Shown here piece by piece: positions 1 to 7,054 of a DNA stretch of 10,725 nucleotides. The position numbers and the translations under genes were made by a program. This DNA comes from Xanthobacteraceae bacterium (GTDB lineage: Bacteria > Pseudomonadota > Alphaproteobacteria > Rhizobiales > Xanthobacteraceae). The stretch is taken from assembly GCA_030043285.1 (NCBI GenBank), contig JASHXZ010000562.1, forward strand, positions 1 through 10,725, read 5' to 3'. Positions within the stretch are counted from its first letter, which is position 1. Each line of letters starts with the position of its first letter. Under the pieces are notes generated by a model, which saw only the letters and a list, made by a program, of their open reading frames with translations, did not search any database and was not told where the DNA came from.

Positions 1-392
1 GCACAACATCGGCACGGCCGCAGCAGCTTGAAAAGGTGTTCAACAGGCTTTCCGCGGCTATCAGCCTCGCCCCCTGTCGAAACAAAGCGATTGTTGGCAC
101 GAATTCGTTCGCGACCTTGGCCGGAATTCACCAAGCCGGGATGCTGAGGGCCCCCATCACCTATGAATACGTCGAGCCCGAATTGTTCGGACGAGAGCGG
201 AAAATGCTCGTCGGCCGCCATTCGGGTCGCGCCGTTGTCCGGCATGCCTTCAAGACGTTGGGACTAGCGGTCGATGAGAAATTGGTCGATCGCATCTACG
301 TCGATCACATCGCGAACTCCACCGACGGCAGTTCGATCGATCTTGATGGCCTAAAGGCGCTTATCACCGACATGGTGAGGGCCGCAGCATGA
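1..392 (+). CDS. Homocitrate/2-isopropylmalate synthase-like condensing enzyme, C-terminal fragment (5' end outside window)
   Basis: The reading frame is open from base 3 to the TGA at 390-392 and continues beyond the left edge, so about 129 C-terminal residues are visible. They align without gaps, from memory, with the region after the catalytic TIM barrel of LeuA/NifV-type DRE-TIM metallolyases: NKAIVG, then [13 protein letters not shown], then the GRHSGR loop. These enzymes condense acetyl-CoA with a 2-oxo acid (2-oxoisovalerate in LeuA, 2-oxoglutarate in homocitrate synthase). The protein stops about 60 residues after HSGR, so it lacks the LeuA allosteric/dimerisation domain and resembles NifV or homocitrate synthase in length. 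The catalytic HxH and DRE motifs would lie outside the window. Its stop overlaps the start of the LeuC-like gene (ATGA). The GTG at 36 is internal. Family call is firm; the 2-oxo-acid substrate cannot be read from this fragment. Confidence 0.85.
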   Translation, partial: TTSARPQQLEKVFNRLSAAISLAPCRNKAIVGTNSFATLAGIHQAGMLRAPITYEYVEPELFGRERKMLVGRHSGRAVVRHAFKTLGLAVDEKLVDRIYVDHIANSTDGSSIDLDGLKALITDMVRAAA

Positions 393-1792
393 CCGGGGCA
401 ACGCTCATCGACAAGATTTGGCGCGGTCACGTCGTCATCGGCGAAGAAGGCGAGCCGGATCTGTTGTACATCGATCTGCATCTCATCCACGAGGCGAGTT
501 CACCCCAAGCGTTCGACGGCCTGCGCGTTGCCGGCCGCGTCGTTCGGCGTCCCGATCTTACCTTGGCGATGGAAGATCATAATGTGCCGACAAATACACT
601 CGAGCTCACTGAGCCGTCCGGAAGAGAAATGGTCGAATCCCTGCGGCGAAACTGCGAGCTTCATGGCATCGAGTTGTTCCGTCTCGGCGACCGTCGTCAA
701 GGCATCGTGCATGTGGTCGCCCCGGAGCAAGGATTCGTTCTCCCCGGCATGACGGTGATTTGCGGCGACAGCCACACCTCCACTCATGGCGCCTTCGGTG
801 CTCTGGCCTTCGGCGTGGGAACGAGTGACGTCGAACACGTGCTCGCTACGCAGACGCTGCCGCTGCCAAAGCCTCGCTCCATGCGCGTCGAGTTCATGGG
901 CGATCTTCCGCAGGGAGTTACGTCAAAGGACCTTATCCTTGCCCTGATCGCGAAGATCGGTGCGAACGGCGCTAACAGTCACATTATTGAATATTGTGGC
1001 ACCGCCATTTCCCGTCTCTCCATGGAGGCGCGGATGACAATGTGCAACATGACGATCGAAGCCGGCGCCCGTGCCGGCCTGATCGCGCCTGACGATACCA
1101 CCTTTGAATATCTGTCGAGGACACCGCATGCTCCACGAGGCCGAGCATGGGAACGCGCAGTGACGGCCTGGCGAAAGTTGCCATCTGATCGCGACGACGC
1201 GCTCTTCGATAACGCTGTCACGTTTGACGCATCGTCGCTGTCGCCGTTCGTGACGTGGGGGACAAACCCCGGTCAGGCAGCGCCAATCGATGGGTTCGTG
1301 CCGGATCCCAGCTTGTTTTCGGACCAGCGCGAAAAGTCGGCTGCGGCGCGAAGTCTCGAATACATGGCTCTCGAACCAGGTCGGCCGATCGCATCGATCG
1401 AAATCGATACGGTATTTATCGGCTCTTGCACGAATGGTCGCATCGAGGATCTCAGAGCGGCAGCAGAAATCCTGAAGGGCCGCAAGGTCGCCGAGAGTGT
1501 GACGATGATCGTGGTTCCCGGTTCGATGGAAGTTCGTCGACAGGCCGAGAATGAGAATCTGCACGAGGTGTTCCTGGCCGCCGGCGCACAGTGGCGACTA
1601 TCCGGGTGTTCGATGTGTCTCGGCATGAATCCGGATCGACTGCAGGGGCGCAAGCGGTGCGTTTCGACATCGAACAGGAACTACGAAGCGCGGCAAGGAC
1701 CGCAGGTGATGACTCATCTTGCTTCCCCCGCGGTTGCCGCCGCCTCAGCCATAACGGGTTGCATCACCGCGCCAGCAACCATCGCGATGTAG
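389..1792 (+). CDS. leuC: 3-isopropylmalate dehydratase/homoaconitase large subunit (LeuC-like)
   Basis: This is a 467-residue aconitase-family large subunit, essentially the length of E. coli LeuC (466). It would isomerise a 2-hydroxy-2-carboxy acid to the 3-hydroxy isomer by dehydration and rehydration, together with the small subunit downstream. The three [4Fe-4S] cysteines are intact: Cys347 in FIGSCTN and Cys407/Cys410 in GCSMC, the same positions as in E. coli LeuC. Other family signatures are [37 protein letters not shown] sequence and the [10 protein letters not shown] block. The start ATG at 389 overlaps the preceding stop, with GAGG eight bases upstream. Sequence alone would be annotated leuC. 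The operon context (a condensing enzyme without the LeuA regulatory domain, an aminotransferase, and an N-N bond cassette downstream) suggests it acts on a different chain-extension intermediate such as homocitrate. No truncation or loss of a key residue is seen. Confidence 0.93.
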   Translation: MTGATLIDKIWRGHVVIGEEGEPDLLYIDLHLIHEASSPQAFDGLRVAGRVVRRPDLTLAMEDHNVPTNTLELTEPSGREMVESLRRNCELHGIELFRLGDRRQGIVHVVAPEQGFVLPGMTVICGDSHTSTHGAFGALAFGVGTSDVEHVLATQTLPLPKPRSMRVEFMGDLPQGVTSKDLILALIAKIGANGANSHIIEYCGTAISRLSMEARMTMCNMTIEAGARAGLIAPDDTTFEYLSRTPHAPRGRAWERAVTAWRKLPSDRDDALFDNAVTFDASSLSPFVTWGTNPGQAAPIDGFVPDPSLFSDQREKSAAARSLEYMALEPGRPIASIEIDTVFIGSCTNGRIEDLRAAAEILKGRKVAESVTMIVVPGSMEVRRQAENENLHEVFLAAGAQWRLSGCSMCLGMNPDRLQGRKRCVSTSNRNYEARQGPQVMTHLASPAVAAASAITGCITAPATIAM

Positions 1793-1795
1793 AAC

Positions 1796-1801
1796 GGAGA
1801 G
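1796..1801 (+). promoter_or_regulatory. Ribosome binding site of the LeuD-like gene
   Basis: GGAGAG lies in the 16-bp gap after the LeuC-like stop codon, seven bases before the ATG at 1809. It is one of only two clear Shine-Dalgarno sequences in this tightly packed cluster and fixes the LeuD-like start. Confidence 0.6.
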
Positions 1802-1808
1802 ATCGGCT

Positions 1809-2438
1809 ATGAAGCCTTTTGTGAGCCTGGTTGGACGTGGTGCCGTTCTACGGATAGATAACGTAGACACGGACCAGATCATTGCAGCAGAGGATTGCAA
1901 GCGGCTCGCCAAGAGCGGATTCGCTGACGCGTTGTTTGCGCGATGGCGCGCCAAGCCGGACTTTTTCCTGAATCGGCCTGAATACGCGAAGGCATCGATA
2001 CTTATCGCGGGCGAAAATTTCGGCACGGGAAGCTCCCGGGAGCACGCGGCCTGGGCGCTTCGCGATTGGGGTTTCCGCGCGGTATTCGCCTCGAGCTTTG
2101 GCGACATCTTCCGGCGCAATGCGCTAAAGAATGGGCTGCTCGCGATCCAGCTCGACGGTGCGCTTCTGGAATGGCTCCGCCGACTCGTTGAAGATAACCC
2201 CGAGCTTAACATCTCCGTTCTTCTCAAGGAGAAAACGATCGCCGTGGCCGGCGAGTCGATCCCCTTCACCGTCGATGACAGGGCTCGCTGGTTACTCCTC
2301 AACGGGTACGACGAGATCGAGGTCACTCTGACCAAGGCCGCTCAAATCGAGCTATACGAGCGAGCCAGGGAAGAATGGTTGCCCACGCACCTGCCGTCAC
2401 GGCCGGAACCGTCAAACGTGGTTCGAGTCCGACCATGA
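1809..2438 (+). CDS. leuD: 3-isopropylmalate dehydratase/homoaconitase small subunit (LeuD-like)
   Basis: This is a 209-residue swivel-domain subunit of an isopropylmalate isomerase-type enzyme (E. coli LeuD is 201). It would pair with the LeuC-like protein encoded 16 bp upstream. The family hallmarks are NVDTD at residues 18-22 and NFGTGSSREHAAWAL around 70-84, followed by F-A-S-S-F-G-D-I-F, which carries the substrate-binding Ser/Arg loop. Oddly, the stretch after NVDTD reads IIAAEDCKRL. Most LeuD proteins have IIP followed by a basic residue here, so the usual proline and Lys/Arg are missing; this could reflect a different substrate. The C-terminus is somewhat longer than usual and rich in Pro and Arg. 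Its stop overlaps the dehydrogenase start (ATGA), implying translational coupling. Subunit identity is firm; leucine-pathway membership is doubtful from context. Confidence 0.92.
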   Translation: MKPFVSLVGRGAVLRIDNVDTDQIIAAEDCKRLAKSGFADALFARWRAKPDFFLNRPEYAKASILIAGENFGTGSSREHAAWALRDWGFRAVFASSFGDIFRRNALKNGLLAIQLDGALLEWLRRLVEDNPELNISVLLKEKTIAVAGESIPFTVDDRARWLLLNGYDEIEVTLTKAAQIELYERAREEWLPTHLPSRPEPSNVVRVRP

Positions 2439-3460
2439 CGCGAATAGCAGTTATCCCCGGCGACGGAATCGGCCGCGAAGTAGTTCCGGTAGCGCTGGAC
2501 ATCTTAGAAGCACTCGGGCTGGACATCGAATTCGATGTTCTTGAGCAAGTCAACGCAGACACCTACCTGCGCACCGGCGTCGCGCTCTCTCCCGATGACT
2601 TCCGCCGCGCGCAAGGCAGTGCGGCGATCTTGCTTGGCGCGATCGGCGACCCCCGCGTCCGAGACACCAACTATGGGCGCGGCATTCTGCTTCGTCTTCG
2701 GTTCGAACTTGATCTTTATGTCAACTATCGGCCGGCAAAGCTGGCCCATGAGCGGCTCAGCCCACTCAGAGATCCCGAGCGCCGGGGCATCGATTGCCTT
2801 ATCGTTCGAGAGAACACTGAGGGACTTTATGCGGGTATTGGCGGACGCCTGCGCGCAGAAACAGATCTGGAGGTCGCGATCGATGCCGAAATCGGCACCT
2901 CCCACGGCGTCAGCCGGATCGTAGACTTCGCTTTCTCCATTGCTCGGACGTCGGTCTGCCTTGTCGATAAATCCAATGCGGTTCCCAACAACGGCGGGCT
3001 TTGGCAAAGGTACTGGCGTGATGCGCAGAAGCGCCATCCGCAGCTCCGAACCTGCCATGAATATGTCGATGCTGCGGCGATGAAGCTGGTGGCCGACCCC
3101 ACCGCCTTCGATGTCATCGTTACAAACAACTCATACGGGGACATCCTCAGCGATCTCGCCTCGCAATTGGCTGGCGGAATCGGCTTGGCCTGTTCAGCCA
3201 ATATCAACCCGGGCAGCGGACACGGCCTATTTGAGCCGGTTCATGGGTCCGCACCTGATATTGCCGACAAGGGCGTGGCCAATCCAATCGCAACGATCCT
3301 CACGACCGCGCTGATGCTTGATCAGCTGAGCCATCGCGAGCCTGCCCAGGCGATTCGTAACGCGGTTTACAAGGCGATTGAACGCGGCCGCGTCACACGA
3401 GACCTGGGAGGAACGCTATCTATGAAAGAAGCTGCCGCCGCAATCCGCGCCGAACTTTGA
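2435..3460 (+). CDS. Isopropylmalate/homoisocitrate/malate-family NAD-dependent oxidative decarboxylase
   Basis: The protein has 341 residues from the ATG at 2435, which overlaps the LeuD-like stop and begins MTRIAVIPGDGIGREV, the normal N-terminus of the family. It would oxidise and decarboxylate a 2-hydroxy-3-carboxy acid to the chain-extended 2-oxo acid. Visible motifs are Arg125 and Tyr132 in RENTEGLY, catalytic Lys179 in DKSNA, metal-binding Asp236 and Asp240 in GDILSD, and HGSAPDI near the C-terminus, which is typical of NAD rather than NADP use. The substrate-specificity helix (residues 85-100) reads L-L-R-L-R then LDLYVNYRP. From memory this is closer to the L-L-K-x-R pattern of D-malate/tartrate dehydrogenases than to LeuB, while LDLY is shared with homoisocitrate dehydrogenases. 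It is therefore not a standard LeuB, and the exact substrate is open. An upstream in-frame GTG/ATG would only add LeuD-overlapping sequence. Confidence 0.9.
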   Translation: MTRIAVIPGDGIGREVVPVALDILEALGLDIEFDVLEQVNADTYLRTGVALSPDDFRRAQGSAAILLGAIGDPRVRDTNYGRGILLRLRFELDLYVNYRPAKLAHERLSPLRDPERRGIDCLIVRENTEGLYAGIGGRLRAETDLEVAIDAEIGTSHGVSRIVDFAFSIARTSVCLVDKSNAVPNNGGLWQRYWRDAQKRHPQLRTCHEYVDAAAMKLVADPTAFDVIVTNNSYGDILSDLASQLAGGIGLACSANINPGSGHGLFEPVHGSAPDIADKGVANPIATILTTALMLDQLSHREPAQAIRNAVYKAIERGRVTRDLGGTLSMKEAAAAIRAEL

Positions 3461-3464
3461 GGAG
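3459..3464 (+). promoter_or_regulatory. Ribosome binding site choosing the aminotransferase start
   Basis: GAGGAG begins inside the stop codon of the dehydrogenase gene and lies four bases before the ATG at 3469. It argues for that ATG rather than the in-frame TTG at 3457, which lies upstream of and partly within this site. Confidence 0.6.
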
Positions 3465-3468
3465 AATC

Positions 3469-4710
3469 ATGGTGTCGAGCGACCCAACTCCGCGCATCTC
3501 GAATCGTATCAGCGGCCTGACGGCTGACGGGCTCACACGATTGCTGAGCGAGGGGCACGAATCAGGGGCTCTGGATCTCGCAGTGGGGATTCCGAGTGCG
3601 CCGGCGACGCCCCCCGCCCTGATTAACGCGGCGCATCGAGCGCTTGATGAAGGCATTCATCAATACGAGGCCCAGGCTGGGAATATTCGGTTACGAGAAT
3701 GGCTTGCCTCGACATTCCGCACTCCGGCCGATCCAAGAACGGAGCTGACCATCACCGCGGGCGCCACCGAGGCGTTCTTTTCGGCATTGATGGCAGTTTC
3801 GAATCCGGGTCAGGAAGTCGTCATCTTCGAACCTGTATTCGAGCACTTCATCAACGTTACGATCCTGTGCGGCTGCAATCCAAAGGTAATACGCCTCGAT
3901 CCACCAAAGTGGACGTACAACGAAACTGACCTGGAAGCAGCCGTTGGTCCCAACACGTGCGCGGTCGTTATCAGCACACCGAATAATCCGACGGGTCATA
4001 TGTCGACCGCCGAAGAGCTTGAACACCTTGCGAAACTTTGCGCGCGATGGAACTGTGCCATCATATCGGACGAGGTTTACAGCCAGTTCACCTTCGACGA
4101 AAGGCGGCACATCTCTCCCGGCGACATGCCGCAACTTAAAAGTCGCAGCCTGGTGGTCGGGAGCTTTTCGAAATCTCATGCGATAAGCGGTTGGCGCCTG
4201 GGCTTTCTGCGAGCTCCGGCCGCACTGACGACCGCGGCGCGCAAGGTTCACAACTCCGCTACAGCCGGAACAGCCGCGCCTCTCCAGGCCGCTTTTGCTC
4301 GCGCCGCCGCGACGGTGAAAGGTTTCGTCACTCCGAGCGACAATTTGCGCGTACAACGAGATCGCTCGATCAAAATGCTTGGTGAGGTGGGACTGAGGTG
4401 CTTCGAGCCGGATGGGGGCTGCTATTTCATGGCGGATATCGACAAGCTCCCCTATGAGAATGCGGATGCCTTCGCGGCGCACCTGCTGCAGGACGCGGGG
4501 ATCACGATTGCCCCGGGGCGTTTCTTTTATTCTGGAAGCGGTGATGCAGGGCGTCGGCTCGTCCGCGTCGCCTTCAACCGAAGTCAAAGCTTTCTCGACG
4601 AGGTCGAGCGCCGGCTTCGAAAGTTTGTACCACGTTCGTGTCCGCCAAGATCGCTCGTTCAAACTGGCGCTCATTTGACGACCGATATCCACGAGTCAGT
4701 CTTGGGATGA
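3469..4710 (+). CDS. PLP-dependent aminotransferase, class I/II (fold type I)
   Basis: This is a 413-residue aminotransferase of the aspartate/kynurenine/2-aminoadipate aminotransferase type. It would transfer an amino group, probably from glutamate, to the 2-oxo acid made by the four preceding genes. The PLP site is complete: Asn172/Asn173 in TPNNPTG, Asp201 and Tyr204 in SDEVYS, Schiff-base Lys235 in GSFSKSHAISGWRLGF, and the substrate-carboxylate Arg366 in RLVRVAF. The first glycine loop is seen as ITAGATEAF. The gene starts 8 bp after the dehydrogenase stop. A C-terminal tail of about 30 residues beyond the usual end (after RLRKF) has no recognisable motif. Placement directly after a LeuA/C/D/B-like set matches LysN-like use in the aminoadipate route or homologated amino-acid routes. 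Family is firm; amino-acid specificity is inferred. Confidence 0.9.
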   Translation: MVSSDPTPRISNRISGLTADGLTRLLSEGHESGALDLAVGIPSAPATPPALINAAHRALDEGIHQYEAQAGNIRLREWLASTFRTPADPRTELTITAGATEAFFSALMAVSNPGQEVVIFEPVFEHFINVTILCGCNPKVIRLDPPKWTYNETDLEAAVGPNTCAVVISTPNNPTGHMSTAEELEHLAKLCARWNCAIISDEVYSQFTFDERRHISPGDMPQLKSRSLVVGSFSKSHAISGWRLGFLRAPAALTTAARKVHNSATAGTAAPLQAAFARAAATVKGFVTPSDNLRVQRDRSIKMLGEVGLRCFEPDGGCYFMADIDKLPYENADAFAAHLLQDAGITIAPGRFFYSGSGDAGRRLVRVAFNRSQSFLDEVERRLRKFVPRSCPPRSLVQTGAHLTTDIHESVLG

Positions 4711-4717
4711 TCGTATC

Positions 4718-4742
4718 TTTGGATGCTCTCGCCGCATCCAAA
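4718..4742. repeat. Perfect 9-bp inverted repeat, first of two hairpins between the modules
   Basis: TTTGGATGC at 4718-4726 and its exact reverse complement GCATCCAAA at 4734-4742 are separated by a 7-base spacer. The repeat begins 8 bases after the aminotransferase stop. It is followed on the plus strand by A residues (A run 4740-4746), not T, so it is not a canonical intrinsic terminator for the upstream genes. It could be an RNA hairpin protecting the upstream mRNA or a protein-binding operator. It shares the 134-bp gap with the repeat at 4761-4784. Confidence 0.6.
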
Positions 4743-4760
4743 AAAAGTCCGCCGAAATGT

Positions 4761-4784
4761 GCCGGTCTTGTAATCAGGACCGGC
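4761..4784. repeat. GC-rich hairpin upstream of the flavoprotein gene
   Basis: GCCGGTCTTG at 4761-4770 can pair with CAGGACCGGC at 4775-4784. Seven perfect pairs are extended by a T-G wobble and two further pairs, closing on a TAAT loop. No T run follows, so a rho-independent terminator is unlikely. It lies 60 bases before the proposed start at 4845 and may be an operator or an RNA element controlling the second half of the cluster. I found no convincing -35/-10 promoter pair in the gap. Confidence 0.55.
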
Positions 4785-4844
4785 AGGTCGGATCGAAAGA
4801 TGCGATCGAGTTGTCGCGCGAGAGCGAGAATTGAGAGTTGTCTA

Positions 4845-6359
4845 ATGCGGGCAATCCTGAACACGAATAAGCGGCATGTCGCTATAATCGGCGGAGGGCT
4901 CGCCGGGGTCGCGGCCTTCATTGAAATAGTAAGAACAGCGGTGGCCTGCGATGTATCGATCATCGACCCTCGATCCTACGGCGGCGGCGACGGTTTTCGA
5001 GCCAGCGATAACCGATTACTCTGCAATACATCCGTTGAAACCATGTCGGCTCTGTATGGCCAACGGGATGATTTTCGGGAGTATCTGCGGTCCAATGGGC
5101 ACCCCGCCTCAGCAGATGATTTCGTTCCGAGGCGAATTGCCTTCGAATATGTCAAGACCCGCTATGAAGAGGCATGTGAGGAAGCGACCAGGCTGGGTAT
5201 CGGCCGTAATTGCATTAAGGGAACAGCTTTCAGGATCGATCGTCAAGAGAACAATCGCTATCGTATCGCGCTGACGAATGGCCGCTCGGTCACGGCAACG
5301 CATGTCTTGATTTGCATCGGGCATGGCGAGCCATACGTTCCTAATGAACTTCGACCGTATCTGGCAGAAGCGCACGTTTATCGTTGCCCTTATCCGGAGG
5401 CGGCGCTCCTGTCGCGCTTGGCGCCGCGATCCCGCGTTTTGGTTCTCGGCGGCAGGTTATCCGCGATAGACGCAGCCCTCGTGCTATGTGGCGAGGGACA
5501 TACCGCCGTCTTAACCTCTCCTTCCGGGCAGTTGCCGGCTGTACGCACAGCCTGCCCGATGACGCCACGCGTCAAGTTGGATACCGAGGCCCTGCAAGCG
5601 CTCGATCCCCGCTCCGATCGATTCCGCCGTTCTCTCCTGCGACTATTTTCTCGCGCCATATTTCCGATCAGCGCAAGGACCCTCAGCAAACAGACTTGCC
5701 GATCCCTCGATCCCATTGACCGCCTCCACCAAGAGACGAACCTTGCGCGAGACGGCAAGGTCGACTGGCAATACAGCATCGGCCAGTTCTTAGACGCAGG
5801 CAATCGGGTGCTGGCAGCGCTAGAGCCGGACATCAGGCAAATCGCCTTTCCGCAGATCATGTCCATCTGCGGTCGATACTTGTTCGCGTTTCCGTTGCGG
5901 AGCGCCGAGGCGATCCTGAAATTTGCCGGAGAGGGGCGGTTTTCGATTCGCGCCGATCGCTTCAAAGAAATGGTCTCTGCTCGCAGTGGCAGCGTCGTGT
6001 CGTTCTACAGCGGTCATACGGACACCTTCGACGCCATCGTCTGCGCGACCGGATATGAGAAAAGATGCGTCTGGGCCACCGGCAATAGCTTTCATCTACT
6101 CCGTCCTGACGGTGAAGAGGCCGCCCCGGCTTACGCGGCACCGGATTTGCGGCTCTCAGCCAAAAACGGCTCCCCGCCAGAGAGGATATGGCTGTGCGGT
6201 GCGTGCGCATACCCGGCGGCGCCGCTCGAGAGTGCCGTATATCAGTTCGTTCGACAGGCCCATTCTATCGTTGCCACATTGGGCGCGGAGGACGCGATAC
6301 TTCGCCGCTCGTCCAGCTCTCACGCATTCGACGCCGCAAGGGAAAGCCTGCTCCAATGA
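4845..6359 (+). CDS. FAD/NAD(P)-binding flavoprotein, N-hydroxylase- or YdhS-like
   Basis: This is a 504-residue soluble flavoprotein with two nucleotide-binding folds. The N-terminal FAD motif is IIGGGLAG (Gly16-Gly21), a second Rossmann motif VLGGRLSAIDAAL starts near residue 200, and a D-x3-x-ATGY motif is at 396-404. ATGY near the C-terminus is typical of class B flavin monooxygenases, including N-hydroxylases. Overall architecture resembles the FAD/NAD(P)-binding proteins around NAD_binding_9. It may oxidise a nitrogen or a hydrazine/hydrazone intermediate, but its substrate is not evident. I chose the ATG at 4845, with GAGAG seven bases upstream, because the Rossmann strand begins eleven residues later. 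The reading frame is open back to 4638, but that extension would overlap the aminotransferase and is basic and domain-less. Its stop overlaps the GST-like start (ATGA). Flavoprotein call is firm; reaction unknown. Confidence 0.8.
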   Translation: MRAILNTNKRHVAIIGGGLAGVAAFIEIVRTAVACDVSIIDPRSYGGGDGFRASDNRLLCNTSVETMSALYGQRDDFREYLRSNGHPASADDFVPRRIAFEYVKTRYEEACEEATRLGIGRNCIKGTAFRIDRQENNRYRIALTNGRSVTATHVLICIGHGEPYVPNELRPYLAEAHVYRCPYPEAALLSRLAPRSRVLVLGGRLSAIDAALVLCGEGHTAVLTSPSGQLPAVRTACPMTPRVKLDTEALQALDPRSDRFRRSLLRLFSRAIFPISARTLSKQTCRSLDPIDRLHQETNLARDGKVDWQYSIGQFLDAGNRVLAALEPDIRQIAFPQIMSICGRYLFAFPLRSAEAILKFAGEGRFSIRADRFKEMVSARSGSVVSFYSGHTDTFDAIVCATGYEKRCVWATGNSFHLLRPDGEEAAPAYAAPDLRLSAKNGSPPERIWLCGACAYPAAPLESAVYQFVRQAHSIVATLGAEDAILRRSSSSHAFDAARESLLQ

Positions 6360-7054
6360 TCATTTATGGCGACTACGGCTCGAGCAGCACCCGACGCGTG
6401 CTAACCGTGCTCCGGCACTTGAAAGTCGAATTCGAACTGCGCGTGGTGAATCTATCCGCCGGCGAACAGAAAAAGCCGGAATATCTGACGCTCAATCCGA
6501 ATGGCGCCGTTCCCGCAATGGTTGATGGGTCCATGATCTTATTCGAGGCGTCGGCCATAATGCTATATATAGCCGCACAATACCCTTCATCGTTGCTTCC
6601 CGACGGGCGCGCGTATTTCGATACTATAAAGTGGATGTTTTGGGCGGCGGAGCATTTTCGCCGTGGCCACACCGACCTGATCGAGGAACGCTTCATTAAA
6701 CGCGCGCATCAACTTGAGGAAGACGATCGCATCAGCGCGCACGCCGAAGCATCAATTCATCGTTACGCCGCCGTTCTCAATGAACACCTGAGCAATCGAC
6801 GCTTTGTCGTCGGAGACAGCCCGACGCTTGCCGACATAGATCTGGCCGCGCCACTCAGTCACCTACGCCGCACCCGCGCGCCATATGACAAATACCCACA
6901 TGTCGCATCGTGGCACAATCGCTTGTTGTCCGAAATGCCGGCTTGGCGTGAGACTGGAGAGCTTCTTGAACAGCGACTCTCCGAGATGGAGGCGCGCCAC
7001 TCTAAGGTACCGGCGGGCGAACGGAGGGTCGAGCTCGCGCGGCAAGCAGGGTGA
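6356..7054 (+). CDS. Glutathione S-transferase-like protein
   Basis: The protein has 232 residues, a typical cytosolic GST length. The N-terminal thioredoxin-like fold starts MIIYGDYGSSSTRRV, with serines 9-11 in the position of the family's catalytic Ser/Cys. The cis-proline loop is NPNGAVPAMVDG (Pro53), and the glutathione gamma-glutamyl contact is seen as F-E-A-S at 63-66; the usual order is E-S, so the serine is displaced by one residue. The helical C-terminal domain carries the N-capping box GDSPTLADIDLA. It could conjugate glutathione to an electrophilic intermediate, act as an isomerase or lyase as some GSTs in biosynthetic clusters do, or protect the host from the product. The ATG overlaps the flavoprotein stop, so the two are probably translated together. 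The family is clear; the role is inferred only from position. Confidence 0.85.
   Translation: MIIYGDYGSSSTRRVLTVLRHLKVEFELRVVNLSAGEQKKPEYLTLNPNGAVPAMVDGSMILFEASAIMLYIAAQYPSSLLPDGRAYFDTIKWMFWAAEHFRRGHTDLIEERFIKRAHQLEEDDRISAHAEASIHRYAAVLNEHLSNRRFVVGDSPTLADIDLAAPLSHLRRTRAPYDKYPHVASWHNRLLSEMPAWRETGELLEQRLSEMEARHSKVPAGERRVELARQAG

Noticed and set aside
2..31. A short [13 protein letters not shown] match to the metallolyase HND motif in another frame, suggesting a frameshift
   Set aside because: The frame used by the downstream gene aligns gap-free with LeuA over the same bases, so the match is chance.
389..3460. An ordinary leucine biosynthesis operon
   Set aside because: The condensing enzyme lacks the LeuA regulatory domain, LeuD and dehydrogenase specificity regions deviate, and the genes run with an aminotransferase into an N-N bond cassette. 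Not fully excluded without enzyme data.
3691..4692. A 333-codon open frame on the minus strand opposite the aminotransferase
   Set aside because: It lies wholly antisense to a gene with a complete PLP active site, shows no recognisable fold, and is explained by GC-biased third positions. The long minus-strand frames at 923-1564, 1745-2335 and 2504-3058 are rejected for the same reason.
4718..4784. Rho-independent terminators after the aminotransferase
   Set aside because: Neither hairpin is followed by a T run on the plus strand. The A run after the first would suit only the opposite strand poorly, and no minus-strand gene is present.
4638..4844. An N-terminal extension of the flavoprotein from 4638
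   Set aside because: It would overlap the aminotransferase by 73 bp, is highly basic without a domain or signal peptide, and the Rossmann fold starts just after the ATG at 4845.
6909..6930. A sigma-54-like TGGCAC followed by TTG
   Set aside because: The spacing is one base too long, the GC doublet at -12 is missing, and the site lies inside the GST-like coding sequence.
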